Positions 24,201 to 33,118 of a stretch of 64,000 bases of DNA are shown in pieces. Where the stretch lies: contig JAWQFJ010028229.1 of NCBI GenBank assembly GCA_034096865.1, positions 31,001 through 95,000 on the forward strand, written 5' to 3'. The notes under the pieces were generated by a model. That model saw only the letters and a list, made by a program, of their open reading frames with translations. It had not been told where the DNA came from and did not search any database. Every line of letters starts with the position of its first letter. Position 1 is the first letter of the stretch. The position numbers and the translations under genes are program-made. Source of the DNA: Theodoxus fluviatilis. Lineage: Eukaryota; Mollusca; Gastropoda; Cycloneritida; Neritidae.

Positions 24201-25401
24201 GAGGGCCACAAAAATAATTCCGGGATTGAAGGATCTCACATATGAACAAAGACTTGTCAAGATGAGGCTCCCTAGTCTGTGCTACAGAAGAACTAGAGGT
24301 GACCTAATAGAAGTGTACAAGTATACGCACGGCATGTACCAGATTGGAGAGAATCTGTTTTCCTGTGATGACAATAATAGTGTCACAAGAGGTCACGCCT
24401 ACAAGCTCAAGAAAAACCGATGCAATACGGCTTTACGACAGCATTTCTTCACCCAGCGAGTTATAAACATGCGGAACAGCCTCCCGAATAGCGTAGTTGA
24501 GGCACCGAGCCTGAACTCGTTCAAGAACAGAGTGGACAAGCATCTACAAGGATATATATGTTCATGCTGGAGGAACCACTGGCGCAGAGAGGCTTCAGTG
24601 GCCGAGTGGTTAGTGCGCTGGACTTACGGTCGCTTGCGACTGGTGGGTACGGCGTTCGAAGCTGCGCGGTCCACAGTGTTGCATCCTTGAGCAAGGTGCT
24701 TAACTCGCATTTGCTTCTCCCCACCCGAGGAGTAAAACCGGGTACCAAATGGCCCTCTTCAGGGCTGCCAAAAACAGCCCTCCTCAGGGCTTCTCCCCAG
24801 GTCCTTCGGATGAGACCTTCATAAACCGAGGCCTAGTGTGTGATACGCATTCACAAAACATCAAAAATCGCGCACTATAAAGATCCTGACACTCATGTCC
24901 TCGACGGGTGAGTGCCGGCCACAGATAAAATACCCAGCATGCAAAAAAGTGTAGCAGTTTCACCAGTATGTTGGTGTTGGCTACCTAAGAAGAAGAAGAA
25001 GAACACATTGCGATGGGGCGTTCAAAAGGCTTCACGGCCTATATCTAGCCTCTCAACTACTACTACTACTACTACTACTACTAGATGATGCACAGCAATT
25101 AGGCCCTTTTTTCTCTCTTTTTCTTTATCTCACAAGTGTTATAGACTAGGCCTGGTAAAAGACCAGCTAGTATCCATAAGAACAATAAAAATACAGCCAG
25201 AGAACTACCAGAATCGGCGATAGGCCCTGGACGCCTAAGCAAGCCGAAAAATTCTATAATTCTATTGAGAGGATTCAACATATGCTGACCGTCAACACTG
25301 AACGTGATCTCCCAATGTTCAAAATATAAGAAAATCTTGCCCAATTTACCGTCTTCGGTTTCCTTTGATAGTTGAACCTTCGCACCTTTACAACCACTCA
25401 T
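2258..25401 (-). CDS. EIF2B1: Translation initiation factor eIF2B subunit alpha, partial gene (last exon off-window)
   Basis: eIF2B is the guanine nucleotide exchange factor for eIF2. The alpha subunit is a regulatory subunit that joins eIF2B halves and senses phosphorylated eIF2. Minus-strand coding exons, 5' to 3': 25401-25386 (probable), 21192-21091, 19648-19506, 10945-10829, 4671-4562, 4353-4285, 3317-3242, 2383-2258. Exons 2 to 8 join in phase with AG acceptors and GT donors to 743 nt. Diagnostic family segments are present in order: DIRKTFFKLIEEDPS, SGCDLFLHFITMANL, DYSECKKILLERGKLY, RILTHSRSRVVLEVL, KRFSVFVTESFPDKSG, LVGAEGVVESGGIINK and AAESFKFNRIYPLNQRD. This is the NAD(P)-binding-like/Rossmann eIF-2B fold. 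About 253 residues are seen. The last roughly 55-60 residues (normally ending near the family's LLFTDLGVLTPSAVS segment) lie upstream of base 1, beyond the 22-bp array. No frameshift is seen. Confidence 0.96.
2470..2669 (-). repeat. Short dispersed repeat with (ATCC)n tail, copy A
   Basis: About 190 bp in EIF2B1 intron 7. In minus orientation it runs from a GTGGGTTCGGGGTAAGAATT head to a (CATC)n tail. Two related copies occur at 29206-29393 and 47595-47722/49420-49480. Copy A is uninterrupted at CGTGCTTAATGGCCTT and gives the empty site of the piggyBac insertion in copy C. It may be a SINE-like or non-autonomous element; no tRNA promoter boxes were recognised. Confidence 0.75.
2925..3170 (+). 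repeat. Polypurine tract (AGGAGG/AAGAAG-rich)
   Basis: A purine-rich, imperfectly repeated stretch (GGAGGGGCAGGAGGAGG, GCAAGAAGATGCAT repeated) lies just upstream of EIF2B1 exon 7 on the gene's reading strand, where it is pyrimidine-rich. The hydrophobic or cysteine-rich frames read from it are compositional artefacts. Confidence 0.7.
3242..3317 (-). CDS. EIF2B1: EIF2B1 exon 7
   Basis: 76 nt. It completes the split Gly codon and encodes YIMENVSFVLVGAEGVVESG followed by GIINK, which is nearly identical to the family. The acceptor is TTTGTAG and the donor is GTATGG. Confidence 0.96.
4285..4353 (-). CDS. EIF2B1: EIF2B1 exon 6
   Basis: 69 nt encoding LVAARELREAGIPTTVILD and ASVG. The acceptor is CTTCCAG and the donor is the less usual GTCAGT. 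Both flanking exons join in phase at split Gly codons. Confidence 0.94.
4562..4671 (-). CDS. EIF2B1: EIF2B1 exon 5
   Basis: 110 nt encoding RILTHSRSRVVLEVLKEAAK and TKRFSVFVTESFPDKS. The acceptor is CATTACAG and the donor is GTATGT. The THxxSRVVLxVLxxA and RFSVxVTES motifs are typical of eIF2B alpha. Confidence 0.96.
4672..5949. other. EIF2B1 intron 4, unique part
   Basis: A/T-rich intronic sequence. It contains one local direct duplication near 5701-5770, where a CAGAACCTATGTACTTAACA segment occurs twice in tandem. No coding exon or structured RNA was recognised. Confidence 0.6.
5950..6838 (+). mobile_element. Non-coding dispersed element rich in nuclear-receptor half-sites, copy A
   Basis: An approximately 0.89-kb element in EIF2B1 intron 4, with a second copy in inverse orientation at 42946-43806. 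Both copies start with AAGAAGGGCAAAGCCCATAC and have short inverted ends (GACTCACATGC / GCATGTGAGTC). The interior holds about ten perfect TCAAGGTCA or TGACCTTGA sites, many in tandem as AAGGTCAAGGTCA, and ends in a (CGGA)n tract at 6745-6790. It has no intact protein. It is probably a non-autonomous DNA element. Boundaries are set by where the two copies stop matching, so they are good to about 10 bp. Confidence 0.8.
7020..7860. repeat. Degenerate tandem repeat, about 210-240 bp period
   Basis: Four diverged copies of a segment built around GATTGTCTGCAAACGTGACT followed by a TGATGGTGATTG-like stretch lie at about 7025, 7245, 7445 and 7680. Each is followed by a GCATTCAGCATACATTCCTC-like stretch. 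It is old and non-coding, in EIF2B1 intron 4. Bases 7861-8561 between it and the 21-bp array show nothing recognisable. Confidence 0.65.
8562..10537. repeat. 21-bp minisatellite array in EIF2B1 intron 4
   Basis: About 94 tandem copies of a 21-bp unit (core CTATCCAGACTAGTGCAG) with two interspersed variants: CAGACTAGTGCA(G) and CAGACTGGTACAGTGG. As 21 is a multiple of 3, heptad reading frames stay open in several frames on both strands. The longest is 685 codons on the minus strand (heptad like TSLDSxC), starting at 10605 just upstream of the array. Base composition, location inside an intron and openness on both strands argue that it is non-coding. Confidence 0.95.
10829..10945 (-). CDS. EIF2B1: EIF2B1 exon 4
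   Basis: 117 nt, 39 codons, phase 0 at both ends. It encodes DYSECKKILLERGKLYVEAM, then KNARTKIAEKANEFIEDGS. The acceptor is TTTCATCAG and the donor is GTAAGT. The DYSxCKKI start is a hallmark of the alpha subunit. Confidence 0.97.
11240..12004 (+). mobile_element. Tc1/mariner-type transposase remnant, internally deleted
   Basis: Broken plus-strand frames give the N-terminal helix-turn-helix region of a mariner transposase (HPQQSIRKLAKQFGMHEPTM, then a KSRAVVTKNRITEVQK-like linker and HARKMLNWMKK). These jump directly to the C-terminal WPPSSLDISPLEHSI segment and a tail ending near 12004 (ADLSKDYVRTACGSFRKRLE). The middle of the DDE catalytic domain is absent and the frame changes at least twice, so it is a dead deletion derivative. 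It lies in EIF2B1 intron 3. Terminal inverted repeats were not resolved. Confidence 0.75.
12020..13395 (+). mobile_element. 5'-truncated CR1/Jockey-like non-LTR retrotransposon
   Basis: The reverse transcriptase catalytic FADD motif is at 12092-12103 and is followed in the same frame by a TAG at 12137. The frame then stays open from 12146 to 12958 for the RT C-terminal region: LWMSTNKLKLNCEKTEAIHF, VRDLGIFLYSNLSMKQHV, LKKLHWLPVDLRIQYK and WNSLPRSVR. These are typical of the domain after RT in CR1-like elements. The 3' untranslated part ends in a GCGCTATATAAATACTCATT sequence with a (TTA)n tail at 13378-13396, as in CR1/L2-type elements. The 5' half is missing. The element abuts the mariner remnant in EIF2B1 intron 3. 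Confidence 0.88.
13735..13828. repeat. (AC)n microsatellite
   Basis: A near-pure CA repeat with occasional G substitutions. The two histidine/threonine-rich frames that cross it are compositional. Confidence 0.95.
14210..15310. repeat. Repetitive element with internal sub-repeats
   Basis: After a (GT)n stretch (14217-14262), a segment with GGGTTAGGTGTGGGCCGGGG and GTGCTCCGATTTGACCGAAA landmarks occurs four times (landmarks near 14305, 14585, 14735 and 15030). It also carries a GCCATGGTAACC block and CGAAGGCGGCAAAGCCGCCT palindromes. It ends at GGCCGCGAAGCGGCTAGT near 15304. It is non-coding and its family was not identified. It is in EIF2B1 intron 3. Bases 15311-15890 show nothing recognisable. 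Confidence 0.75.
16181..19335. repeat. 26-bp minisatellite array in EIF2B1 intron 3
   Basis: About 120 copies of a 26-bp unit (core CACTAGCAACACACAAACAC). Variants carry AAGTACATC, AAGCGCATC or CATATGTC. Diverged, looser copies lead in from about 15890. A block with CACAATCAATACACATATGA and an AACATGCAATATGACTGTC stretch occurs at 17381 and again at 17739, giving a 358-bp higher-order duplication. A third diverged copy of the block lies near 16085. The EIF2B1 transcript of this array is UG-rich. Confidence 0.95.
19506..19648 (-). CDS. EIF2B1: EIF2B1 exon 3
   Basis: 143 nt. After two bases that complete a Val codon it encodes NTIMEMIDKVKAASAILMET, then DLSTLSIMSGCDLFLHFITM and ANLQMQS. The acceptor is GACCACAG and the donor is GTACGT. 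It aligns gap-free, apart from one residue, with the human segment from ETIQGL to the SGGELFLRF region. Confidence 0.94.
20461..20818. mobile_element. MITE-like element, family M1 copy 1
   Basis: The ends are TTAGGCCAAAA and its inverse (TTTTGGCCTTA), followed inward on both sides by a GTTGTGGTTATGG-like stretch in inverted order. It is non-coding and A/T-rich inside, in EIF2B1 intron 2. Related copies are at 29848-30219, 55853-56180 and 59864-60169. Confidence 0.75.
21091..21192 (-). CDS. EIF2B1: EIF2B1 exon 2
   Basis: 102 nt encoding IRKTFFKLIEEDPSLSTALA, then AIQTLLHYVRVMN, with split codons at both ends. The acceptor is TGTTTGCAG and the donor is GTGGGT. Human counterpart: residues around [20 protein letters not shown]. 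A (GAT)n microsatellite starts about 40 bp upstream on the reading strand. Confidence 0.96.
21232..21296. repeat. (GAT)n microsatellite next to EIF2B1 exon 2
   Basis: About 21 pure GAT repeats in EIF2B1 intron 1, near the exon 2 acceptor. The poly-Asp, poly-Met and poly-Ile frames read from it are artefacts. Confidence 0.97.
21297..24095. other. EIF2B1 intron 1, mostly unassigned
   Basis: A/T-rich sequence. One plus-strand frame at 22318-22461 starts with an ATG and encodes an acidic segment (SISESSDDEYWLLEDVGDDS), then reaches a possible GTGTGT donor. It resembles the acidic N-terminus of piggyBac transposases, but no further domain was found. The rest shows no recognisable gene or RNA. Confidence 0.4.
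24096..24590 (+). mobile_element. Non-LTR retrotransposon RT 3' fragment
   Basis: An open plus-strand frame carries the segment just after the reverse transcriptase palm: ALVRPHLEFGNVVWAPYLER, VERVQRRATKIIPGLKDLTY, then YEQRLVKMRLPSLCYRRTRG and HFFTQRVINMRNSLPNSVVE. The last is the WNSLP-like C-terminal signature. It is 5' truncated and lies in EIF2B1 intron 1. It ends where a tRNA-derived SINE begins. Confidence 0.85.
24590..24995 (+). mobile_element. tRNA-derived SINE
   Basis: A perfect RNA polymerase III A box (TGGCCGAGTGG, 24599-24609) and B box (GTTCGAAGC, 24654-24662) lie 45 bp apart, as in Ser/Leu-type tRNAs. They are followed by a tRNA-unrelated body (AACCGGGTACC, ATACGCATTCACAAAACATC, TGAGTGCCGGCCACAG) and a short (AAG)n tail near 24988-25002. 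The acceptor stem does not close, so it is not a working tRNA gene. Confidence 0.85.
25099..25401 (-). CDS. Possible 100-residue membrane protein frame (competes with EIF2B1 exon 1)
   Basis: An uninterrupted minus-strand frame from the ATG at 25401 gives 100 residues with one strongly hydrophobic C-terminal segment (SSLAVFLLFLWILAGLLPGL) and a basic tail (KKKREKRA). No family was recognised. The first 16 coding bases are the probable EIF2B1 exon 1, so this frame is most likely read-through into EIF2B1 intron 1. Confidence 0.2.
   Translation of the reverse strand: MSGCKGAKVQLSKETEDGKLGKIFLYFEHWEITFSVDGQHMLNPLNRIIEFFGLLRRPGPIADSGSSLAVFLLFLWILAGLLPGLVYNTCEIKKKREKRA
25386..25401 (-). CDS. EIF2B1: EIF2B1 exon 1, probable coding part
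   Basis: ATGAGTGGTTGTAAAG followed by a GTGCGA donor. It gives five codons plus one base, which is the phase exon 2 needs, and completes a GAC (Asp) codon to read MSGCKDIRKTFF. The length fits the short N-terminus of the family. An alternative donor after the first 7 nt (MS + split codon) is also in phase but has a poorer consensus. cDNA is needed to choose. Confidence 0.55.
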
Positions 25402-25566
25402 GACGGAAACGTGGTTTCGCTCTTTGAATAATGACAAACAACTGAAAATTTTCAGCGAGTCTTAAATCTTGCATCAGGTACAAAATGTCAAGTAGAGTAG
25501 CTTCCCTTGAAATATGTTACATTGTCTTTCATTGGTTTAAATAATTCCATTTAACCAATCAGGAAC

Positions 25567-25617
<51 letters not shown>

Positions 25618-25683
25618 AGCAAGCAGGGGAGTGATCTCCCCTTCAGACTCACAGCGCGAGAGGTTGCTGCAATTTGGATCATC
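25402..25683. promoter_or_regulatory. Probable bidirectional promoter of EIF2B1 and GTF2H3
   Basis: 282 bp separates the two start codons. It contains a CCAAT box in each orientation: ATTGG at 25531-25535 and CCAATCAGG from 25555, the latter close to the NF-Y consensus. A (GA)n tract follows at 25567-25617. No TATA box is obvious for either gene. Paired CCAAT boxes are common in divergent housekeeping promoters. Confidence 0.6.
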
Positions 25684-25690
25684 ATGAGTG
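25684..25690 (+). CDS. GTF2H3: GTF2H3 exon 1 (coding micro-part)
   Basis: ATGAGTG followed by a GTGAAG donor. It joins exon 2 as MSDKVVSSLL, matching the short acidic start of the family (human MVSDEDELNLL). Only 7 coding bases precede the first intron. Longer reading in this frame does not match the family. Confidence 0.85.
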
Positions 25691-26480
25691 GTGAAGAAGA
25701 GTCTTTTGACGTTGCTTTAATTTTTACAGATGTAGATCATCTCGATGGCACGCATGTGCTGCTTGGGGCTGGTCGTGCTTATGCTGCTGGGGCAAACCGT
25801 AAAAAAGCGCGAAGACCACAGCAATCCAGTTGATCTTTGGTTTGGAGCACGACTCTGACTCTGAGCTGTATTACTATTATTAGTGTATGCAAAGAATACA
25901 GTGTATGCAATTCTTTGTATGTTTACGTGTGTTGTCAACTTCTTCATACAGTTGTATGAAGTTCTTTGTATGTTTACTTCTGTTGTCAGCTTTTTCATGC
26001 AGTCTATGTGTACGTTTACCTTTATCTTTACAGCGTATGCAGTTCGTTGTATGTTTACTTCTGTTGTCAGCTTTTTCAAAGTTTGACCCCCATAGGCATA
26101 GGGTGCTGATTGCAACACCAAAACAGGGCGGATGATGACAGCGGGATACTTCATTTCCTTAGAGAGATAGAATAAACTTGGACATTGGACTTATCGTCCT
26201 CATGCTCCACAATAAATGCAACAGTATGTTGCCATCGCAGAGACATTAAATATAGTTTAACACTTGTTTCTTGCTGCCTTTAGTAGCTGGATGTTACTTG
26301 ACCTCATTATTGACGTTGTTGTGGTGTGTGTGTTCATGCAGACAAGGTGGTGAGCAGTCTGCTGGTGCTGGTGCTGGACACCAATCCAGTCTGGTGGGGC
26401 AAAGCTGCCTCAGCAGACACAGGCGTGGTGAGTCCTTCTTCCAGGTCTTATGATCTTGACTCTGCATGGCTTGAAACGGC

Positions 26481-26577
<97 letters not shown>

Positions 26578-26604
26578 CAGAGACACAGAGAGAGAGAGAC
26601 AGAG

Positions 26605-26645
<41 letters not shown>

Positions 26646-29600
26646 TCACACGTGTCAGGCAATTGTTATGTAGCTCAGAGACTCCCATTTTAAAAGTGTT
26701 TGTCAAATCTGATTTTAATAAAAGATTGAATTATGTGATGATATTTGATGTCTTTGCTCTGAAATGACAGTCATGTGTGCCACTCCAGTTTATGACTGTT
26801 CAGTGCAACCTCAAGTATTGCAACTTCAAAGTTGGTAGTTGAATGACAGCTGTATGCTTGATGACTTCTGTACCAATGCAGTACAGTGCTTTGTGATGGT
26901 TGTAATGTATACATCTGCTGTATTCCTGTGCAACTGTGACTGCAGCTGAGTTTGGCAGAGTGCCTGGACAACATCATGGTGTTGGCCAATGCCCACCTGT
27001 CCCTGAGTCACCACAACCAGCTGGCAATCCTGGCAGCCCACAACAACCAGAGGTGGGATTGCCTTCTCCTCCCCCTACTCCTCCTGCTCTTGCTCTTCCT
27101 TCTCGTCGCTCTCCCCCTCCCCCAGTGCTTCAGATTGTTTTCAGACTTCATGGGCCCAATGACCCATGGCCAGGCAAAATGATGGGTCAATTTTGAAAAA
27201 CATGGGTCATTAACAATCAAACCTTCACTTCAAACAGAATGACCCTCCACCCCACACATGACACCCCTACAGCCCCCCCCCCCCCTCCCCCTCCCCCCCC
27301 ACACACAAATAAATAATTAAAAAAGCAAAAAAATAAAATAATAAACACACACATGTCAAGCTGTGTGTCTTTCAGTTGTTTTATTGTCTCTTTTAACATT
27401 TCGTTCTGTGGACACAGAGTCATGATCACTCAAAACCCACTCTATTCTTTCTTGGTAGCATGATGATTTGTTTAAACAAACTTGGTTTTAGGGACGAACA
27501 CAATGAAATCTAACAGAGATCTGCTTCAACCAGTCAAACACAACACAAAATCACTCCACTACACACATACACACCACAAAAATGTTGCAGCGAGTCAAAA
27601 GAGTTTAGTCTCAACTTGTTTTTTGACATCCAGCAAATTACACACACAAATACACCACAGTCCACAGTATTTCCTTCTGAATAACTCCATCAATAGGTCC
27701 TAGGACAGTCTCGTGCCCTAGTTCTTCTTGAACAGGTAGCGGTTGCGGCTTTTCGCCCACACCTGCACTGCACGGTTAAAGGGCATGTCCTGGAAGATAG
27801 GTCCATCAATGCACACCCTCATCAGCTGGTCACAGTGTGTGCTAGAGAGTGCATGCTCTCCCCCTCTGTGTTTGGACGTAATTTTGCATAGAGAACGATT
27901 TTTCACAGTCAGCTGTGTGGATGGGCTGTGTCAGGGCCACAGCTGTCAGCTTCTTTAAATTTGGAAATTCATCAGCTGCAAGGTAGAATTTGGCGATCAT
28001 CTGCGAAAGGGTGACGAAATCATCTCTGGGAAAGTGTTCACTGAGAACTGTTCTCTTGAGCAGCCTCCATTCTTGCCAAGTCTCGTCTCTGTTGATGAAC
28101 GGCTGAGCAGTTTTCAGTGAGCAGTTCTGGCCCTCGCAGACCCAGGAGTGGGTCTTCTCGTCAGCAAACGGTTGAAGAAGTTTCTCCATTTGTTCCATGC
28201 CCCAGTCATCCAGCTTTATCTTGTCAACAAATAAAATCGGCCTCATAGCTAGAACGTTGAATGCCTGGAGCAGCTCCGCATCAGGAAATCTCTTATCCAG
28301 ATTGGAGAGGACTTCTTCTACAAATGAGGACAGCAGAGTAGAGAAGACTTTCTGAACCAGAACGGTGATTTTACACTGCTTGTAGGTCTTTTCTTCGAGA
28401 TCAAAGTCCTGTTTCAATGCACTCAGGTGTTGACAAAATCAGACTTGCACTGCTTCACATGGACATCAGCTTTGGAAGGAGCTAGTAAGAGATATAAACT
28501 AAACAGTTACCGCTTGCTTTATTCTTGCAAAACATTGAACATGAAGACAGCGTCAACTGACGTCAGTTTTCTTCAGTTTCTGTTCTAAGCCTATTCTTCA
28601 TTGGCATCTTGATTCCGCACACGCGTGAGAGTCTGTGCAAGGTAAACTGATAGATGTTGGCTGATTGGTTGTTTGCTGGCTATTAGCCAATCACACAGAG
28701 CGATGCATCGATGCTAGGCAAAGCAGCAGTTTGACTTGACGTTGTCGACGTTTGAGGCCTGTTCATCGGTTTGGCGTCAGTTTTGGTACTCCGTGGTGTG
28801 GCCACATGTGCTTGGTGTGGCTTAGTGGTACAGACGGACCGAAGATCGATACAAGTTGGCGATTTTTATGACGCGCCTGGCTGGCGCATACACATTGAAA
28901 GTAACGCGCCATTCTGATAAAATATGCGCCAATGGCGCGGGCGCGCCAACAATCTGAAGCACTGCTCCCCATGCTCTGTCTGCTCCATGCCCCATTCATG
29001 TGCCTGCTCCTGCTCTTGTTCATGCTCCAGCTCTTTCTTCTGCTTTTCCTTCTTTTCCTCTTCCTTTTCCTCCTCCTTTTCCTCCTCCTTTTCTTCCTCC
29101 TTTTTCTCCTCCTTTTTCTCCTCCTTTTCCTCCTCCTCTTCCTCCTTGCTTTCCATCCTGCTGCTCTTGCTTTGAGTTCCTCCTGTTCCTCATCCTGGTC
29201 TTCTCCCTTTGGGTTCGTGGTTAGAAGAATAGACCCACCATGTCTTCGTACTCGATTGGTAAGAGGCGAATTCATTGGGACATCATAACTTGACTGATCT
29301 TTCTGTTACTTTAATAGGTTATGGCAAGAAATGGCCTTACATAACCTTCAAAGGCTGATAGGCTGTAAAACTCCATCCATCCATCTATCATCCTGGTCTT
29401 ACTTATCCTACTGCTCCAGTTACTTCCTGGTGTTGCTTGTGCCCCTGCCCATCCAGTTCCTTCCCCTCCTCCTGCTTTTCTTCTTCTCCTTTCTCCTGCT
29501 TTTCTTCTCCTCCCTCCTCCTGCTTTTCTTCTCCTCCCTCCTCCTCCTCATATTGCTTTTCTTTCTCCTGCTCCTCCTCCTTCTGGATCTCTTTTAATGC

Positions 29601-31136
29601 CACCACCCGTTCTTGTCCTACTGCTGTTAATTTTTATCTCTCCTTTAAGTCTTTTTCCTTCTTGCTTTTCTATGTTCTATTTTCTATTCTTTATCATGAA
29701 GAACAATTGTGCACATTTCTGACATAGTGCATGAATATAAGTGGATTTCTTTCATGACAGTGGTTAGATGGTAATACACATTTTTGCTTTTCCCAGTTGT
29801 TTCTTTATTAAAAAAAAAGATAAATATTACATGTATTTCAATACATTAAGGCATGCCCCCCCAAAAAACAACAACAACAAACAAAAACAGTGGTGGTTAT
29901 GGTAACCTGATCATCCCTATTTTTTTCTCCCAACTCTAAACTATTTTTCAATCATGCAATTATGAAAGAAAGAAATCAAATACAAACAGCGAACTGCAAG
30001 CTGTCCCATCTTCCCTGCCCTATGAGCATTCAGGGAATCCATTATTCAAGTATTTTAAAAAAATGAATTCAGTGAAACTGAAAGAAATTTTGACTTGTGT
30101 TCCACCTGGCCTCTTTAAAAATGAAGAAAGAAAAAAATATAAGTTTAGGTTGACCTACTAACCTTATTATTGTTGACCCATGTTGCCTTAACCACAATTT
30201 TTGTTTAGTTTTGTCCTAAGTAACTTGTCATAAGAATCAATATTAGCCTTGAAGCCTGCCCAGAATTTCTAAGGACTTGCCACCCTCAATAAGCACGGCA
30301 TTGAGATTTTCCTTTGTCAGGATGAAATATCCTCTGCTTTTGCTTCTTTCCAGCAAGTTCCTCTTCCCAGCTCCAGAGGGTACAGCTGTGGAAGTAGACA
30401 GATCTGGAAGCATCGATGGCAAATACGAGAAGTTTGACGAAATGAACAAAGTGGTCATGCACCAAGCCAAGGATCTTCTTTGCCAGTGTGAGTGCTGCCC
30501 TGCCTGTGTACTGCCCTCCAACCATCTCTGCCACAGAGAGAAAAAAACTTTATCCTACCTCTACCGCCCCCACATCCCACCTCCATCTGCCTTTTTGTTT
30601 TCATAATTATGTGTTCAAAGAGGAGGAGGGGAAGGTTCAAGGATTTGCTCTCCCTCAAGGAGTACTTTGTTGATCCTTGAAGACAGAAGCATCTTGCCTC
30701 AGACTACTCCACACTGCCAAGTCCCATTCATACTAGTGCAGTGGCATTTGGGCAGAGAAGGCCAGAACGACAAGTGGTCAAGTAGGCAATCCTGATACAT
30801 ACACAGCACATGAAACTAGAACCAGTGCCCCCCAATTCTCCACTTGAGTTCCTTCCCCCTCACTGCAGCTTCCCATTTTGGACATGTCGACACTCATTGG
30901 CCTGGCCAGCCTGACCCTCTGCAACAGATCCCAGCAACATAACGGTCTTATATTTTGCTTCCAATAATTGAATAACAACTCCACATAGAATTGCTCATGC
31001 ATTGCTTTACAAGCAACTTGTATGCAAGTCTATTGACAGTTCCATGCACCACACACCTAATCTGATTTCCTTCTGCATTGTTTTAAGAACCACATGTACA
31101 TTCAGAATTTTATTTTGTAGTATATAATAGTTCAAT

Positions 31137-31181
<45 letters not shown>

Positions 31182-33062
31182 ATGTGTGTGTTTGCATGCA
31201 TGTATGTCTGTGTGTGTGTCTTTGAAATTGCAAAAACAGAAGAACAAAAAGTGAGAATGTGCATTCTTTCTTAGTGCACATCCCTCACCAACCCCACCCA
31301 CCCACCCCCATCCCCCACCAACCCCACCCATCCCCCACCAACCCCACCCACCCACCCATCCCTGAGAGCTGTCAAGTAATGTTGCTACTGGAAATGTATA
31401 GATCAGGCATGCATTGTATTGCAGCTTTTGAATCTGAGCTCTACCAGGACTCCAACATTGCTGGTGCCCTCCTGATGGGTCTGTGCTGTATCCTTGCCTT
31501 GTACGGTCACTCCTTGCCTCCATTGTGTAGACACTGCACCAGGGGCACGTTACCTGAAGCTAGTATCTTGCAAGTTTGGTGAGGAAAGCTAGGAAAGGGT
31601 GAGGTGTGTGCATTTTGCACTGTTCCTTGCTTGCATGGAGACATGAATTCTCTCAAGGCAGCTTTCAAGTTACCTAGCTGGGGCTAGCGGGCAAATTCAA
31701 AATGATGGGGTGCATGTGCTAAGAGCATTGAGGCATGACACTGACAAAATTGACTGCATGTACATCCAGGTTGCTTTTTTGTGTCACAAACGTTTAGTAC
31801 AGTTTGAGATACAAGATACAAGATACAAGATACTTTATTGTCCTCATTGATCACAAGGAAATTCGTTTTGTCGGTGGCAAAAACATAATACATACATACA
31901 AAAACAAAAACAGTTCAACATTAATTAACTCAATCATATCGCTCAAGTTATGGAGTCCATCAGAGGCAATTCAATTTAATAGAGAAACATTTTACACCCA
32001 AACAAGTAATCACAGAAGGAACAAAGACACAAGCATGCACATCAAACAATCATCGTCACGCAATAACACATACCTGATCTTCATCCATAACACATGTACA
32101 AGAACCCCCCCCCCCCCATCATGTTCATCATCCTGCATGCACATCAACAACCACACTCGCACAGCACACATAACACATACACGATCATCAACGCATAACG
32201 CATGCACCCCCCCCCCCCCACACACACACACACACACTCTCACATGTTAATCCTTGTTGTTACAGACATAGTTCACACCATTCATAGTCCTTTCTGTCAC
32301 AGTTCACAGCACTACAAGTCCTCGTAGTCCCAGTTCACTTTACTCCAATCTCTCCATCATATGTCACATCAATCCTGGTCACATAGTCACAACTCTCATC
32401 ACTCATCCTCACAGTCACAGTTCACATCACCCACTCTTCAGTCACAGTTCGCGTCACTCCTGGTCCCACATTCACGTCAAGTCTCACAACAATCTTCATG
32501 CATACTACCCATTCACCGGGACTCGTTGAAGAGACGGATGGCTGTCGGGAGGAACGAATCCCTCATGCGGTTTGTTCTGGCAGGCCAGCACCTCAGGCGA
32601 CGTGTTTTTTTTAATTTTTATTTTTATTTTATTTTTACAAGATGTCATATTGCTGTCATAAATTACTTGAAAAACTGTCATCAGTTATTTTGGAGAAAAG
32701 AAACTGTTTCACCAACTCTCATCTGGATGTAGCCATGGTGTTCTCGAGGACTTCCTCCTTGCAAATTGATAGGCCATTGTTTAAAGATCTAGCCCTAGTG
32801 AGAAATTTCTAGCAAGCTAGGATGCTGTGCAACATGCCCAAGTTCCTGTTTGGTGTGTGACTAAATACACAAAACTGGGTGGTGGTGTGGTGGATGATAT
32901 GTATGTGCCAAACCATGAATTTTGATGCTTTAGAGATATTTTGAATTTAGGTGCATGATAAGTGGCCTCTTAGTCAGTAGTGGATTGTGCCGTGGCTTAG
33001 AAAGACAGATGCTTGTCAGCTTATTGAACCTTTAACTGGTGATGAAAACGCCTTGCATGATG

Positions 33063-33118
<56 letters not shown>

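Noticed and set aside
24599..24672. Functional tRNA gene
   Set aside because: A and B boxes are present, but the acceptor stem does not pair and a SINE body follows.
26326..26706. RERERE / SLSLSL proteins
   Set aside because: They arise from the (AG)n microsatellite; the start of the plus-strand frame is only GTF2H3 exon 2.
28763..29288. Lys/Glu-rich and Ser/Phe-rich frames
   Set aside because: They are simple-sequence translations of the polypyrimidine tract with no codon structure.
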